The notes under the pieces: model-generated
What the model was told of the DNA's origin: nothing
The model's input: the letters and a program-made list of their open reading frames with translations, nothing else
The model's database searches: none
Source: Phanerochaete sordida
Lineage: Eukaryota > Basidiomycota > Agaricomycetes > Polyporales > Phanerochaetaceae
Assembly: GCA_019973155.2 (NCBI GenBank)
Contig: BPQB01000058.1
Span: 1 to 64,000 of the forward strand
DNA: 64,000 nucleotides
Reading direction: 5' to 3'
In this document: positions 10,529 to 21,035 of the stretch, piece after piece
How the letters are laid out: every line of letters begins with the position of its first letter
Numbering within the stretch: position 1 is the stretch's first letter
Program-made: the position numbers and the translations under genes

Positions 10529-10963
10529 ATGGCCACTCCGAACCAGGTCTGCGTCGCCGAAGAGACGCGTCTCGCGGCATGGCTGCACGACGACTTCCGC
10601 GAGCAGCTCTGTCACTCGCCGGTCTGGCACGACAGCCGGATCCGCGCGGAGTACGACGCGCTGCGTGGCGACTCTCGCGTGCGCAGGTACGCCCTGCCAC
10701 CTCCTGCGACGCCGCCGGCGATGCTGACCACACGCAGAGTGCCGCTCGAGGAGCTCATGGGCCGCTTCGCGACGCTGTTCCACGACTACTCGACGTTTCT
10801 GGACGAGCTGCGGGCCCATCTGCCCAGCGGGTTCACGGTCCAGGTCGGGAACGGGACAATCGCCGTCGTGACCCCTTCGCAGACGTTGCTCCACTCGAGA
10901 CCGGCTCACTCCGCTCTTGCGCGTGGGCCCACGTCTGTCGCGCCCGTTTTTCGAGGAGAGTAA
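10529..10963 (+). CDS. Small orphan protein, 144 residues
   Basis: The frame is open further upstream to 10283, but the ATG at 10529 follows a CT-rich leader and gives a protein the same size as the gene at 11263. No domain is recognised. The sequence is rich in Arg, Leu and Pro, with a helical N-terminal half (EETRLAAWLHDDFREQ, VWHDSRIRAEYDAL) and a C-terminal half ending in an alternating hydrophobic segment (GFTVQVGNGTIAVVTP). The order of the helical part, an FxxYxxFLDEL-type helix and then the strand-like segment is shared with the next gene, so the two are probably diverged copies. Function unknown; cytosolic by lack of signal peptide. Confidence 0.5.
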   Translation: MATPNQVCVAEETRLAAWLHDDFREQLCHSPVWHDSRIRAEYDALRGDSRVRRYALPPPATPPAMLTTRRVPLEELMGRFATLFHDYSTFLDELRAHLPSGFTVQVGNGTIAVVTPSQTLLHSRPAHSALARGPTSVAPVFRGE

Positions 10964-11199
10964 GACTCTGACAGGATGGACTATGGCCACGAACGCGTAG
11001 GCTCGCTTCCAGCCTCTTAAATTGCGGAAGAGGCGGTACCGTCGTTCTCACGAACGCGTGACCTTCCGACGTTTGGCGTTCGACTTTGGGGCCACACGCG
11101 TGTTGAATCTCATGAAGAGGCTGTGTTTGGGCCACCGCTCGGCTAGCGAGCTATTGTGGGAATTGACAAAGGCGATTTCTCTTTGTCTATCCATATACT

Positions 11200-11207
11200 T
11201 ATATACA
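11200..11207 (+). promoter_or_regulatory. TATA-like box of the 11263 gene
   Basis: TATATACA lies 56-63 bases upstream of the ATG. A run of ten A residues at about 11219-11228 sits between them. Confidence 0.5.
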
Positions 11208-11262
11208 CCATGCCCACGAAAAAAAAAATCAGCCCATCTTTCTCTCACCCCTCTCGACGAAC

Positions 11263-11712
11263 ATGTACCGCAACCCACGGAAGTTCCCGCCAGTCAACTA
11301 CGACGAGCTGGATCTTGGCACTCCGGAGAGCCGTCTCTGGGAGCTCAAGTGGCTTCTCTTCCTCGACGCATGCGCAGACGAAGCAGGGTGGCGCAAAGAC
11401 TTCATAGAACAGCTGGACCGGATACTAGAGAACGAGGAAGGGCGCGTGCGTTCCGCTGTGGCACAGACGCGGCTTGTCGTTGACCAGCACCGTAGGATCT
11501 CGGCTCGGGCTATGGCCTACGAGGCCGCGAAAGTGTTGTTTGAATTTCCGCGCCTCGTAGAGAGGTTTGTCAAGGACTTCCTGCGCGAGGGATATTCGGT
11601 CACTCTGGTGCCTCCGAGCGGCATCATCGTGAGGACGCAGCACGGCCACGAGTTCACTCTGGACCGCTATGAGGCGCCTGACCCGTCGTTCTACATCAGG
11701 CACACTAGGTAA
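11263..11712 (+). CDS. Small orphan protein, 149 residues
   Basis: Single exon with a TATA-like box in the right place. No known domain. Predicted to be mostly helical: WELKWLLFLDACADEAGWRKDF, seen in short blocks, then LDRILENEEGRVRSAV, then RAMAYEAAKVLFEFPRL, then a strand-like piece (YSVTLVPPSGIIVRT). The order of elements, spacing and length resemble the protein at 10529, although identity is low. The two genes lie in tandem 300 bp apart, which supports an old duplication. No signal peptide or membrane segment. Confidence 0.6.
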   Translation: MYRNPRKFPPVNYDELDLGTPESRLWELKWLLFLDACADEAGWRKDFIEQLDRILENEEGRVRSAVAQTRLVVDQHRRISARAMAYEAAKVLFEFPRLVERFVKDFLREGYSVTLVPPSGIIVRTQHGHEFTLDRYEAPDPSFYIRHTR

Positions 11713-12747
11713 AGGCATGTGTCAATGGATGGTGTAACCGCCACTGGTTATTATATCGACGTGGTCCATGCAGGCTCTCTGGTGATCATCGCTGTCACTC
11801 TCCAGCATCCAGGTAAACGCGGGCTACAGCGAACAAGGGCCTCGCTGAGTCTCCCAAGTGAATTGCGCCGCGCTTCTGCCAGGGACACCCGGTCTCGGAA
11901 GACGCACTGGCCATAGACAGGATCAGCTCCCAGCAACACACGTTGCTAGGAGGCCGCTTGAGGGAGGGACCTGCACGATATATGGCGTCCTCGGCGGGGC
12001 CGTCCGTCTCGCATCGCAACAGCGCGTAGTATGCGCTGCGACCAGCCGTGAGTGGATCGCCGTTCGCGAGACGAGCTGAGACTCAGCGGCACTTTCACAG
12101 CTGCCCTGGAGAACCATTATGCAACGCTCACGACCAGTAATTCGGGTCGCTAGTGTCGCCTGAAGCGGAGGGAGAACGCGGCGCTGCTCACCCTCGTCCA
12201 TGTCCAAGACTCCGCGCTCCTTTCCCTCGCTTTGCTGGCGACTACGTCTCAGCACAGCAAATTCTGGGTCGCAGCTGACCTCTCTCAGCCAGCAACCAGG
12301 GTCGTTGGCCTCGTCTGAAGCGAAGGGGCGACGCAGCGCGGCTTGGGGTCGTCGTGGTTCGTGGTCAACCTCAAGGCGTCTAATGTGTGTGCTTCCGGAT
12401 TAGGAAGGTGTCCTGGTTTGGGACGAGGGCGGCGGGGCTTCGCGAGCTCTTCGATCCATGCCGGCGCCGGCTCGCCCGTAGACTGTGGTGCGTCCCGGAG
12501 GGATGTAAGCCTCACGAAGTCTCTCGAGTGCTGTAATGCCGCAGGAAATATGCAAAGTAATATATGCTGGGCTGACAACCATTTTTAACTCGGAACGGAG
12601 GCAGATTCGCACGAGAAGCGGAGACGGGGAACGTACAGCTGTCCCGGAGCAGTGGCTGGCGGTCGGGGGGAGCTGGCCGTGCGCCGCCGGAGTCCTGTCA
12701 ACAAACGGATAACGTGATCGCCCCGCCAGCCTCACCCTCCAGAAACG
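11713..12747. other. Gene-poor stretch of about 1 kb
   Basis: Only short, overlapping frames on both strands. Two loosely similar blocks are seen at about 12145-12180 and 12299-12345, each with GGGTCG followed by a CTGAAGCG motif, suggesting an old local duplication. No gene is supported. Confidence 0.4.
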
Positions 12748-12755
12748 TATAAATA
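12748..12755 (+). promoter_or_regulatory. TATA box of the tandem-hairpin transcription unit
   Basis: TATAAATA is followed by a C/T-rich, purine-poor leader of about 80 bases and an ATG in good context (CACCATGG at 12837). This is a textbook fungal promoter arrangement. Confidence 0.65.
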
Positions 12756-12883
12756 GGCCGCCCCCGTCGCCCTTCCAGCCCATCGAACTCTCACCCCAAC
12801 CACGACCATCCCCCACCTACCCTACCCACCCTCACCATGGGGCGCGATGGTCGTCGAGTTCTCCTCACCACTTGGGCCGGGCC

Positions 12884-12995
12884 CGACAGCAGGAGCTGCA
12901 TGCGGCTGGCAGATCCCGCTAGCCTCGTCGACGTCTGGGTTCCTCGACATCAACGAGTCGAGCCCGGTCGGCGGGGTTCCCATGCAGGCCTGTCG
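12884..12995 (+). repeat. Hairpin repeat unit 1
   Basis: Outer arms CGACAG..CTGCATG and CATGCAGGCCTGTCG, an inner GATCCCGC/GCGGGGTT stem and an apical CTCGAC/GTCGAG stem. Confidence 0.75.
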
Positions 12996-13134
12996 GTGGT
13001 ACCGGCCCCGCGGGCGAGCGCAGCACGCCTGGTGAGTCTCTTTTGTCGTCTTCGCTGCCTCGCATCCGCTCATCGCCGCCTTCAACAGCAACCTCGCAGC
13101 GCGCCGAGCGCCGCCTTACTACTTGGGCCGGGCC

Positions 13135-13248
13135 CGACAGCAGGAGCTGCATGTGGCTGGCAGATCCCGCTAGCCTCGTCGGCGAACGGCACCTCGGCAC
13201 CGCTGAGTCGAGCCTAGTAGTCGGCGAGGTTCCCATGCAGGCCTGTCG
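13135..13248 (+). repeat. Hairpin repeat unit 2
   Basis: Same arms as unit 1. The inner stem has one mismatch (GCGAGGTT) and the apical loop differs but still pairs (CCTCG with CGAG). Confidence 0.75.
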
Positions 13249-13425
13249 GTGGCACCGGACCCGCAGGAGAGGGCAGCGCTATTGGTGAGCTCCACTCGAC
13301 TTCGCTGTCGCGCACCTGCTGATCACCCTCCCCAACAGCGACGACGCGGCGCGCCATGCCCACGCCCATAGGGCCGAAGAACACGAAGCACAAGCTCTGT
13401 TGAGACGTCGACCCAGGCCGGACAT

Positions 13426-13541
13426 CGACAGCAGGAGCTGTACGGGCTGGCAGATCCCGCTAACCCTTCTGGCGATCTGGGAACCTCGGCGCTGCTGAGT
13501 TGATCCTGGGTCGCCGGCGGGGTTCCCGTACAGGCCTGTCG
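13426..13541 (+). repeat. Hairpin repeat unit 3
   Basis: Outer arms have changed on both sides in step: CTGTACGGG on the left and CCCGTACAG on the right, replacing CTGCATG and CATGCAG of units 1 and 2. Confidence 0.75.
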
Positions 13542-13712
13542 CTGGTACCGGACCCGTGGCAATAGTCGACTAGCCGGTAAGTCTCGATCCTAGGTTCTGA
13601 GCGACAGCGGCTGACACGGCCTGTGCAGGCCATTGCCGCGCTCGCCCTCGAAGATGTCCCCGACGCTGACGGCGATGCGCTCGGCCCCCGCATCAATCGC
13701 GACGACGCCTTG

Positions 13713-14198
13713 TAAGTCTTACTTTATTTGGCTGGTGCTGCTCGCTAACGATTCACAAGGTGATCCTATAACACTCAACCTACCATCCTCAGCCTGCCCA
13801 GTCACCGGCACTCCAATGGCGGCACGGGGAGAAGTTGCTATTGAATGTCTTGCAATATTTATATTCGCTGTATTCTGGGTCCTTACAAGGTCCTAATAAC
13901 ATGATTGCATACACTGCTTGATCTATCTGTTGTGTTCGAACGTTAGACTTGCTCTATATATACAGGTAAAATGGCCTACGATATTCCGCTTTGTTGCTCG
14001 GGTGGTGGTCGATATCGCGGATGGAGGCCGACATATCTAAGCGCCGTGCTACCCGCATCAGGCAGTCGAATATGGGCCGGCTTCCGAGTCAGTCTGGACG
14101 AGACGAGCTTGCTCACTCCCAAGACGAACTGTCACAGGTGCGGCAACGACAAGGCATCGCTTATAGCTCGCTGAAGCTGTGGAACGCAGCACAACGCG
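13713..14198. other. Intergenic region upstream of URC4
   Basis: AT-richer than its surroundings, with a TATATATA at about 13955. No gene is supported. The 5' UTR of URC4 may begin in the right half. Confidence 0.4.
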
Positions 14199-15786
14199 AT
14201 GATCACGTCTCTGACACCCGAGCAGACCGCGGCCTACCTCCGCACGCTCCCCGCGATCCGCGAGCGGTGCTCGCGCGTGCATGCGCTGGCACAGGAGGGC
14301 AAGCTGCAGTACTTTGACTACCATCCAGACAAGGAAGACGATGTGGCAACGTTCTGCATCGAGATCATGAAGGTGCGCCCCCGGCATCTGTGTCCGCTGG
14401 CAATGACGTAGGAGCTAACGCGGGCGCGTCCAGCGTGACTTTGGCTCGAGCTTTGTATCTGTAAGTGCAGCACGCCACCCTCGGATGTCCTGGATGCTGC
14501 AGCTTATGTCTGGCTAGATACCCCCACACGGCCGCTGGCGCCATCTTGACGCGGGCTTGCCGCGAGTCGAGCCGTTGATCCAGCAGTGGAAGGCATCTGC
14601 GAACCCTCCGGACACCAAAGAGATCGCTAGGCGTCTCATAGATCTGTTTTTGGTCTCTGTCCTGCTGGATGCTGGCGCAGGCTCGTCCTGGTCCTATCAA
14701 GACGCGTCTTCTGGACAGTCTTTCAGTCGCTCCGAGGGCCTCGGTGTCGCTAGCTTCAACATGTTCCTCGAGGGATTCTTCTCGGGCGACGCCTCCAATC
14801 CTTACCAGGTTGACGGTAAGAGCTCTCGAGCAGCCATTTTCGCAACCCCTGACGATCTCTGCTCAGCCGAGGGCCTCGCCCGCATCACCACCGAGAAGAC
14901 CGCCTCCGGACTGCAGGTCAGCGCGGCGAACCCGATGGTCGGGCTCGACGGCCGCACCTCGCTCCTGCAGAACCTGAGCACCGCGCTCAAGGCGAGCCCG
15001 GCCTTCTTCGGCGCGTCCGCGCGCCCGGGCGGCCTCGTCGACTTCCTCGAGGCGCAGTCCATCGCAGGGCCCGCCGGCGCGCGGCGCGTGCCCGTCGCGG
15101 CGCTCTGGGCCGCGCTCATGGACGGGCTCGCGCCCATCTGGCCGAAGACGCGCGCGGCGCTCGGCGGCGTGAGCCTCGGCGACGTGTGGCCGTGCGACGC
15201 GCTGCGCCCCGCCGCGGCGCACGAGGGCGACGAGCTCGTGCCGTTCCACAAGCTCACCGGCTGGATCACGTACAGCCTGCTCGAGCCGTTGGAGAAGGTG
15301 CTCGGCTGGACGTTTGACGGCGTGGAGGACATGACGGGCCTGCCGGAGTATCGCAACGGTACGCGCCTGCGACGCGGAAGGGGGCGCATTGCTGATCATA
15401 TGCCGTCCAGGCGGCCTGCTCGTCGACTTCGGCGTGCTCACTCTCAAGTCCGGGGCTCTTCCCGACTCAGTGTTCCCGGATAAGACCACCGGCATCCCGC
15501 GCCTGCTGCCTTCCCACCCCGCCATCGTGGAGTGGCGTGCGATGACGGTCATCGAGCTGTACGTGCCCTCCAGCTCTCCGTCTGCGTCGTTCCTGATAGT
15601 CGGCTCTGCAGCGACCGCGTTGCCGACCTCATCCGCGCGAAGCTCGGCCTGACGAAGGAGCAGCTCACGCTCGCCCAGATCCTCGAGAGCGCGACGTGGA
15701 AGGGCGGGCGCGAGATCGCGAAGCAGAAGCGTCCCGCGACCGGCGGCCCGCCGATCGACATCGAGAGCGACGGCACTGTCTTCTGA
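14199..15786 (+). CDS. URC4: Uracil catabolism protein 4 (DUF1688 family)
   Basis: Five exons are inferred: 14199-14372, 14434-14460, 14518-15358, 15411-15558 and 15612-15786, with introns of 51-61 nt. The protein is about 455 residues, as usual for DUF1688. Recognisable blocks run from the N-terminus (LRTLPAIRERCSRVHALA, then YFDYHPDKEDDVATFCIEIM) through IPPHGRWRHLDAGLPRVEPL, LIDLFLVSVLLDAGAGSSWSY and SRSEGLGVASFNMF to VFPDKTTGIPRLLPSHPAIVEWRA, read here in pieces. A 27-nt second exon (RDFGSSFVS) is required. Urc4 acts in the Urc pathway that breaks down uracil, first described in Lachancea; its precise reaction is not settled. Likely cytosolic. Confidence 0.88.
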
Positions 15787-15985
15787 GCTTTCGTCACCGT
15801 ACACGCGGCAGCCCACCCTCACGTGTTGGTAGGACGAGACAGGAATATGCCACGAATATATACGCGAAAGCAGCAGGATGTACAGATACAATGACAATAC
15901 AGGAACCTTGGAATGTAGGGTACTCGAGAGAAACGTCCGAACCGTGCATCCGATGGTGAAGGGAGACGTCGTGTTGTTCTAGGGG

Positions 15986-18539
15986 ATCATGCGCGCTCGT
16001 GGTGCTGCAGATGCCGCGTCAGCCGCACGGTGAGCACGAACGCACATGCGGCCGCGAGCCCTCCCAGGCTGTCAAGCGCGCGGTGTCAGATATGTCAATG
16101 TTCAGGACAAGACAGCCACGCACCGGAAGACGTATGCATACGAGTCCGGGCCCCCGGCGCGGACCGCGGCGCCTTCCCTGCCCACCAGGTCGACGGCGGT
16201 GCCGTTCGTGGGGAGATCGCCCGGAGCGCGCTCGTCAGCCTCGCCGCCGCTCGTGAGAGCGAAGATGATCGACGAGATGCCGGTGATCAGGAACTGGGGG
16301 ATGACGACGAAGATGTTGTGGATGCCCTGGCATGGCAGCGTGAGTACGCCTCCTCCGCACAGAGCAGTCAAACACACCAGGATGATGCCCGCCTTGGCCG
16401 CGAGGCTCCCGCCCTTCCTCACCGCCGCGGCGCCCTCCTCGCCGCCGACGTGGAGGGACAGCCGCGAGCTCGACGGCCCGTCGACGTTGAGGTGGCTCCG
16501 GCGCGCGTCGGTGTTGTGCATGAAGAGGTCGGCCTTGGCGCGCTGCGTGTCGGTGTCCATCGACACCGACGAGCGGAACGACTGCACGTCGTCCTCGAGC
16601 GCCTCGCGCTCCTCGTCCTCGTCGGTCCCGACCAGGAACTGCCGCTCGTGGTCTTCGCCCTCGATTCGGTCGGACAGCATTCGAGATCGCGTGTCGTCAA
16701 GAACGATGGAGTTGACCTCGTCGGCCTCATCACCGTCTTCGAGAATGGCTTCCGCGAGCTGTGCCGACAAGCATGTGTCAGCACGCAATACCTGGTGGAG
16801 TGATGAACAGTCTTACAAGAGCGAATGGGGCCCACTGAGTGATGGCCCATGAAAAACCAGCTAGTGTGGTGAAGAACGTAGCGCCGAAGACGCTTGTGTA
16901 GAAGCTAGCAGATAATCAGCAGGAGCACCACGGGTAAGGGGAGTGCACGTACAATGTTGCCGCCATACAGATGGCGAACAGCAGATGCGATCCGGCCCAC
17001 AAAGACGCTAGGTGCACCTTGAGCTTGTTGAACCAGCGGACCCAGATGTTTTTGCCGCCTATAGCTAATTTGTCTTGTATACGCAGTCTACTTTTCGCCT
17101 CACTGACGAAGAACGGCATGAGGACGTTTGCTGAAAGAGCCAGGATCGAGTGGTAGAACATTGCGCGTGAGCCGAGTCGCGTGCCCTCTTCTATGGCGGC
17201 TTCTGGGTCCATGCCCGGGTTCGCCTTCCGGTGCAGCTCCGCGATGAACTCGGTGGTGTTGAAGAGTAGCGGGAACCAGCCTATCCAGGCACTGCACGAC
17301 TTTCAGTGGCTGGTAGAACAGTCCATAGAGGGTACGTACAAGAACTGGATGATGCACTACGCAAAGCATGAGTTACCGCAGGGAACAGACGGGTATTGCA
17401 CGTACAATTTGGCGGATCACCGAAGGTAGCGTCCTGATGTTGACCCATATCTCCTTGAACTCCTTCAAGACAGTGCCTTTATCTGACTGACTGGCCAATG
17501 AATGAGCATCGTACAACAATATACAGAGGTAGACGTACTTCGTGCTGACCACAACCTTCTCCTTCACACTGTACGCTGTCGCGCAGTGTGTCAGAACTAG
17601 CAGGAAGGACCCGACGACGGACAGAACCTCCAGCTCGGTGTTACCAAGGAAAGGAAGGACCTTAGTCATGTCAATGTTTCCTCTGCTGGATGGTCAGTCC
17701 CGACTCAAGCGGATCTGTCGAAACGCGCACATGAAATATCCAGCTACGCTGCCGATACCGAGCATACGGGCCGCCCATGCGTTGCCGTCTGGTTGGTCGG
17801 AGGAAGGCAGGGTGTCTACGAGAAGTGCTCGATCCACGGCCTGGACTGTTCAAGTTGTCAGCACAGCTGTGGGGCTAGTGCGCTCGCGAACCGAACATAC
17901 CGGCATTAATGGAGAAGTCAATCGTGAAGATGGCGAGGATGGCGAGTCCAACGGTGAGGCCATGATTCTATTGGCCCGCTGATGGTTCGTAATGATGCTA
18001 TGGACACAAAGCGAAGGATGCGTACCGCGACCGATCCACTCGGGGTGAAGATAGTAGCGAATGGTCGGGTGAAACCCAGAAGTAGCATGGCAGCCGTGCA
18101 TATCACCACACCCGCAAGCATGTACGGTCTCCGGCGGCCAAAGCGGGATTTTGAGTGGTCGGCAAGCACACCTTTGGCCCTCATTGTAGCGACGGCGTCC
18201 GAAGGAGACAAGCGCACATACCGATGAGGGGCTGGACGACAAGCCCAGATATTGGCCCTGCCAAGAAGACCATGGCGACGGCAGACTTGGACAGGCCCAG
18301 GGATATTAGGTATGGGGTACCTAGATTATTCCAAGTCAAGCCCTTGTGCCATAAGAATAGACAAACCGCGCACCATACGACATTTCGACCGACCACAACA
18401 TTTGCACGCCTAGCAGTCCCACTGTCAACGCAGGCAGCTGAAGCCAGCCTGGACCTAAAATCTTCGAGATTCCAACGAGCTGTACGCCGTCATCTTGCCC
18501 GCCTTCCTCGGCGACAGGTAGCGCAGCGAACCCGGTCAT
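15986..18539 (-). CDS. GPH/SUT-type sugar transporter (major facilitator)
   Basis: Many short exons on the minus strand, from an ATG at 18539 to a stop at 15986-15988. The first half carries the diagnostic motif QPLIGVLADHSKSRFGRRRP, created by splicing at about 18181-18226, after an N-terminal GVQMLWSVEMSYGTPYL helix. Further helices are seen at GVVICTAAMLLLGF, LTVGLAILAIF, VLSVVGSFLLVLTH, WIGWFPLLFNTTEF, MFYHSILALSANVLMPFF and AGIILVCLTALCGGG. Between the last helices is a long acidic Ser-rich loop (about 16500-16790) with many Asp/Glu. Relatives include plant sucrose and fungal alpha-glucoside/sucrose proton symporters, so plasma-membrane disaccharide uptake is likely, but substrate is unproven. 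The final exon (LGGLAAACAFVLTV) follows an intron at 16066-16120 or so. Confidence 0.78.
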
Positions 18540-19017
18540 CGCGCCTCCTGGTTATCGTCACGAATGCGCCCCGTTCGCTTCACCGTTGCATCGACTATGG
18601 TCGGCACTGGAGTGGTAGGAGGTTCGGTCTCTATCCCAGGTCAGGCAGACGTCCAGGTATTATTTGGAAGTAAAAGTGCAAGAAATGAAGCTGAGGGAAT
18701 TTGGCGGGAGGAGGCGAGCTGGAGGTCGACCGTCCGCTGCGCGCGCCGCGCGAGGGGTTGTGACGTCTCGAAGCGCCCGCCGGTGTCGCGTGCCCTAGGC
18801 GCCTGCGCGTTGCTGCCGAGCGCTTCAAGGTTGATCCGATCAAGCCACGTTTGCTTCCGTTTTCGGCTGGCCGAGTGGTGGGGGCGTGTTCTGCGTGAGG
18901 GCTGTCCGTCGCCGACGACGACGACGACAACGACAACGAAGACCTCGAGCATCGCCTGCTCAGAGTCCCCTTCAACGTCTACGGTTCCAAAGCGCGCAGC
19001 GTCCCACGTTGCCCGCC
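18540..19017. promoter_or_regulatory. Divergent intergenic region
   Basis: Shared upstream region of the transporter (minus) and the membrane protein (plus). It contains a GAC/AAC trinucleotide run at about 18915-18945. No clear TATA box. Confidence 0.4.
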
Positions 19018-20572
19018 ATGGCCGTAACCGTCCTCGCCTCGAGCTTGCTGCTTGCGCTGGTCGTGACTGCTCGCCCTATACTACCGAACGCCAACGATGT
19101 CCCCCAAGTGTATGTCCCGACTCCATAATTTTATTTTGCCGTGCTCACGTCGCAGAAGCGGAGACACGCCCCTGGATGTCCGTGACGCGCTGCAATCAGT
19201 CTTCGAAGCGCGTATAGGGTGAGTTAACTAGTTCTGTCATGTCAGCCTCCATCTCTCTCATATCCCGTGCAGACAACCGGTGGAGTGTCTCGGATGCGAG
19301 GGCGACAAAATTGAACTACACGTCACAACTGCAGAAGAACAAGATGCCGTGCTGTCTGGTTTGGACGACATCGAGGCGATCAAAGCTATCGTTACCCTGA
19401 GTCCGGATGACTCCCTGACCGAAGAAGAGAAGAAGCTATATGAACTCCTTGAAGGCCACGCCTCCGCTCAGGCTCATCCCGCGAGCTTGGATGATATCGA
19501 TGGAGACACGTTAATTCCGCCAGTCGCCGAATTGATCACCAGTCCCGAAGGCCTGCCTGATGTTACCGAGGCCTCGCCGCAGGAGAAGAACGAGACAACG
19601 TTGGACCCCTACGCGCAATTGGTTGATTCGCTCTACGACTTTGGCTCCAGTCCTCTCATCATCTTGGCATTTTCTTGCTTTGCTGCGTCCCTCGCTTTGG
19701 GTTGCCTTTTGGGTGTGCTGTACCTCAAGTACCGGCTTTGCGGCGCCTCGGAAGAAACCCTCGAATATTCCCCTCCACGTGAGAAATCTGCTGCGTCGAC
19801 CGACTCTCCGGATGACTCGGATAGCTTTGGCGGAGAAAAGCTTGGCTTGCTCTTTCTCGACGCAATGCCTTCGGAGCCTAGCGGTGTCATCGTGACCTCT
19901 GAAGACGGGGAGATCAATGAGAAGATCGTTCGAGTGGATGAGGCATATTACAACCAGTACGACTACTCGTCTGACGAGGATCCCGATGAGGTGGACGAGA
20001 AATATCACGACGCCTTTGCCTCTCCGTATATGCACTCTAACCCGAGCCTGCCCCGCATCTCTGTCGACTACAGCGACCCTGATCTTCTCCCGCTCCCTAT
20101 CAAGGAATCTGCCACGCCCTACTCAACCCCACCCCACACTCCCCCACGTTCAACCCTCCGCCGCCTGCCGAGCCAGCTTTCGATGCGCGAATCCCGTCCC
20201 TCGACTCCGCTCAGCAAGCCCGCTTGGTCCCTCCGCGCCTCCAATGCGCCTCCTCTCGGCCTATCCGCCTCACCGTCCGCCTCCCCCATGATGCGCGCCG
20301 TGTCCCCTGAACCCGTTTCGCTCCCCATCCCCGGCGCGTTCGTCGCCGAGGACACCGACATGGTCGAGCGCCCGGAGCCGCGCCGTGCGTACCGTGCGCC
20401 GATGCCCGAGCTCGACCTCGCGTTCGCGATGCAGCTGCGCCCCGGTATGGGGATGGGCTCGGACCCCGCGTGGCTCGTCCGCTTCCTCATGACGATGTTC
20501 GGGTGGATGACCGTGCTCATCGGCGGCAACCCGGCTGCGCGCCGGTCGAACCAGCTTGCTATCATGGCGTAA
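19018..20572 (+). CDS. Single-pass membrane protein with signal peptide
   Basis: Three exons: 19018-19109, 19156-19218 and 19273-20572, with introns of 46 and 54 nt. The N-terminus (MAVTVLASSLLLALVVTARP) is a signal peptide. A short extracellular part of about 150 residues has a CLGC motif and is acidic. One membrane helix follows (LIILAFSCFAASLALGCLLG), then a cytosolic tail of about 270 residues that is acidic at first (YSSDEDPDEVDEKY) and later Ser/Pro-rich with repeated TP motifs (STPPHTPPRST), and a hydrophobic stretch near the end (WLVRFLMTMFGWMTVLIG). No family is recognised; the layout suits a type I membrane protein with a phosphorylatable tail. The short gene-to-gene distance with the transporter suggests shared promoter DNA only. 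Confidence 0.78.
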
Positions 20573-21035
20573 TACCCCAGTTCCCGCCAGCCCGCTGTCT
20601 TCGCTCTCCAACACCATTCTTAAAACTGCAATCGTCTCTTCTGTTGGCAATGCTTCACATTGAGGATATCTCCTATGAGACGTCTTCGATGTGAAGGTGC
20701 CTTTTACGACACCTGGACAATCTCTCCCCATCTCAGCCACCCATTCATCTCCTCATTTGTTTTAGCCTGTTCACATAAACCACTCACTCCCTCACCCGTG
20801 TTATTGCTTTCTTCTGACCACCCCAATCATTCACTCATGCATTCTCGTTCATCGGATTCCCTCTACATGCAACTTGCGAGAGTTTGGAATATTTTGGACC
20901 CTTTAGGGCATATACTACTGCATGTGCCTGTGCCATAGTTCATACCCTGACAGCCCTCTAATCTTAGCTCCCGAAGATTTGGCTTGGTTTATACAGTCCT
21001 GACTGCTCCGCATAGCACTAGCATACATCATGACT
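20573..21035. other. Convergent 3' region
   Basis: Lies between the stop codons of the membrane protein gene (plus) and HEM13 (minus). It is T/C-rich and would hold both 3' UTRs. No gene seen. Confidence 0.5.

Larger units (their letters stand above)
12837..13712 (+). other. Putative transcription unit of three tandem hairpin exons
   Basis: Three related exon-like blocks are each followed by a short intron with GT(A/G)AG donor and AG acceptor: 13032-13088, 13285-13338 and 13577-13628 (57, 54 and 52 nt). A fourth block to 13712 is unrelated and ends in a TAA when read as AIAALALEDV. Starts at 12837 and 12847 are both possible. The latter gives a 62-residue frame (MVVEFSSPLGPGPTAGAACGWQI...) whose segment GPGPTAGAACGWQIPLAS recurs in the second block, but the third block is out of frame. 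Each block is an imperfect palindrome. It may be a degenerating small protein gene or a structured RNA; coding potential is doubtful. Confidence 0.5.

Noticed and set aside
11219..11228. A-run as a retrogene poly(A) tail
   Set aside because: It lies upstream of the ATG in the leader, and the similar run at about 55696 is in an intergenic spacer. Both are likely simple homopolymers.
12884..13541. Three repeats as a MITE or transposon array
   Set aside because: There is no common element boundary or target duplication, and splice donors follow each unit at the same place, so an exon-intron duplication explains them better.
14863..15897. Long minus-strand frame over URC4
   Set aside because: Same artefact; URC4 on the plus strand has all five exons and standard splice sites.
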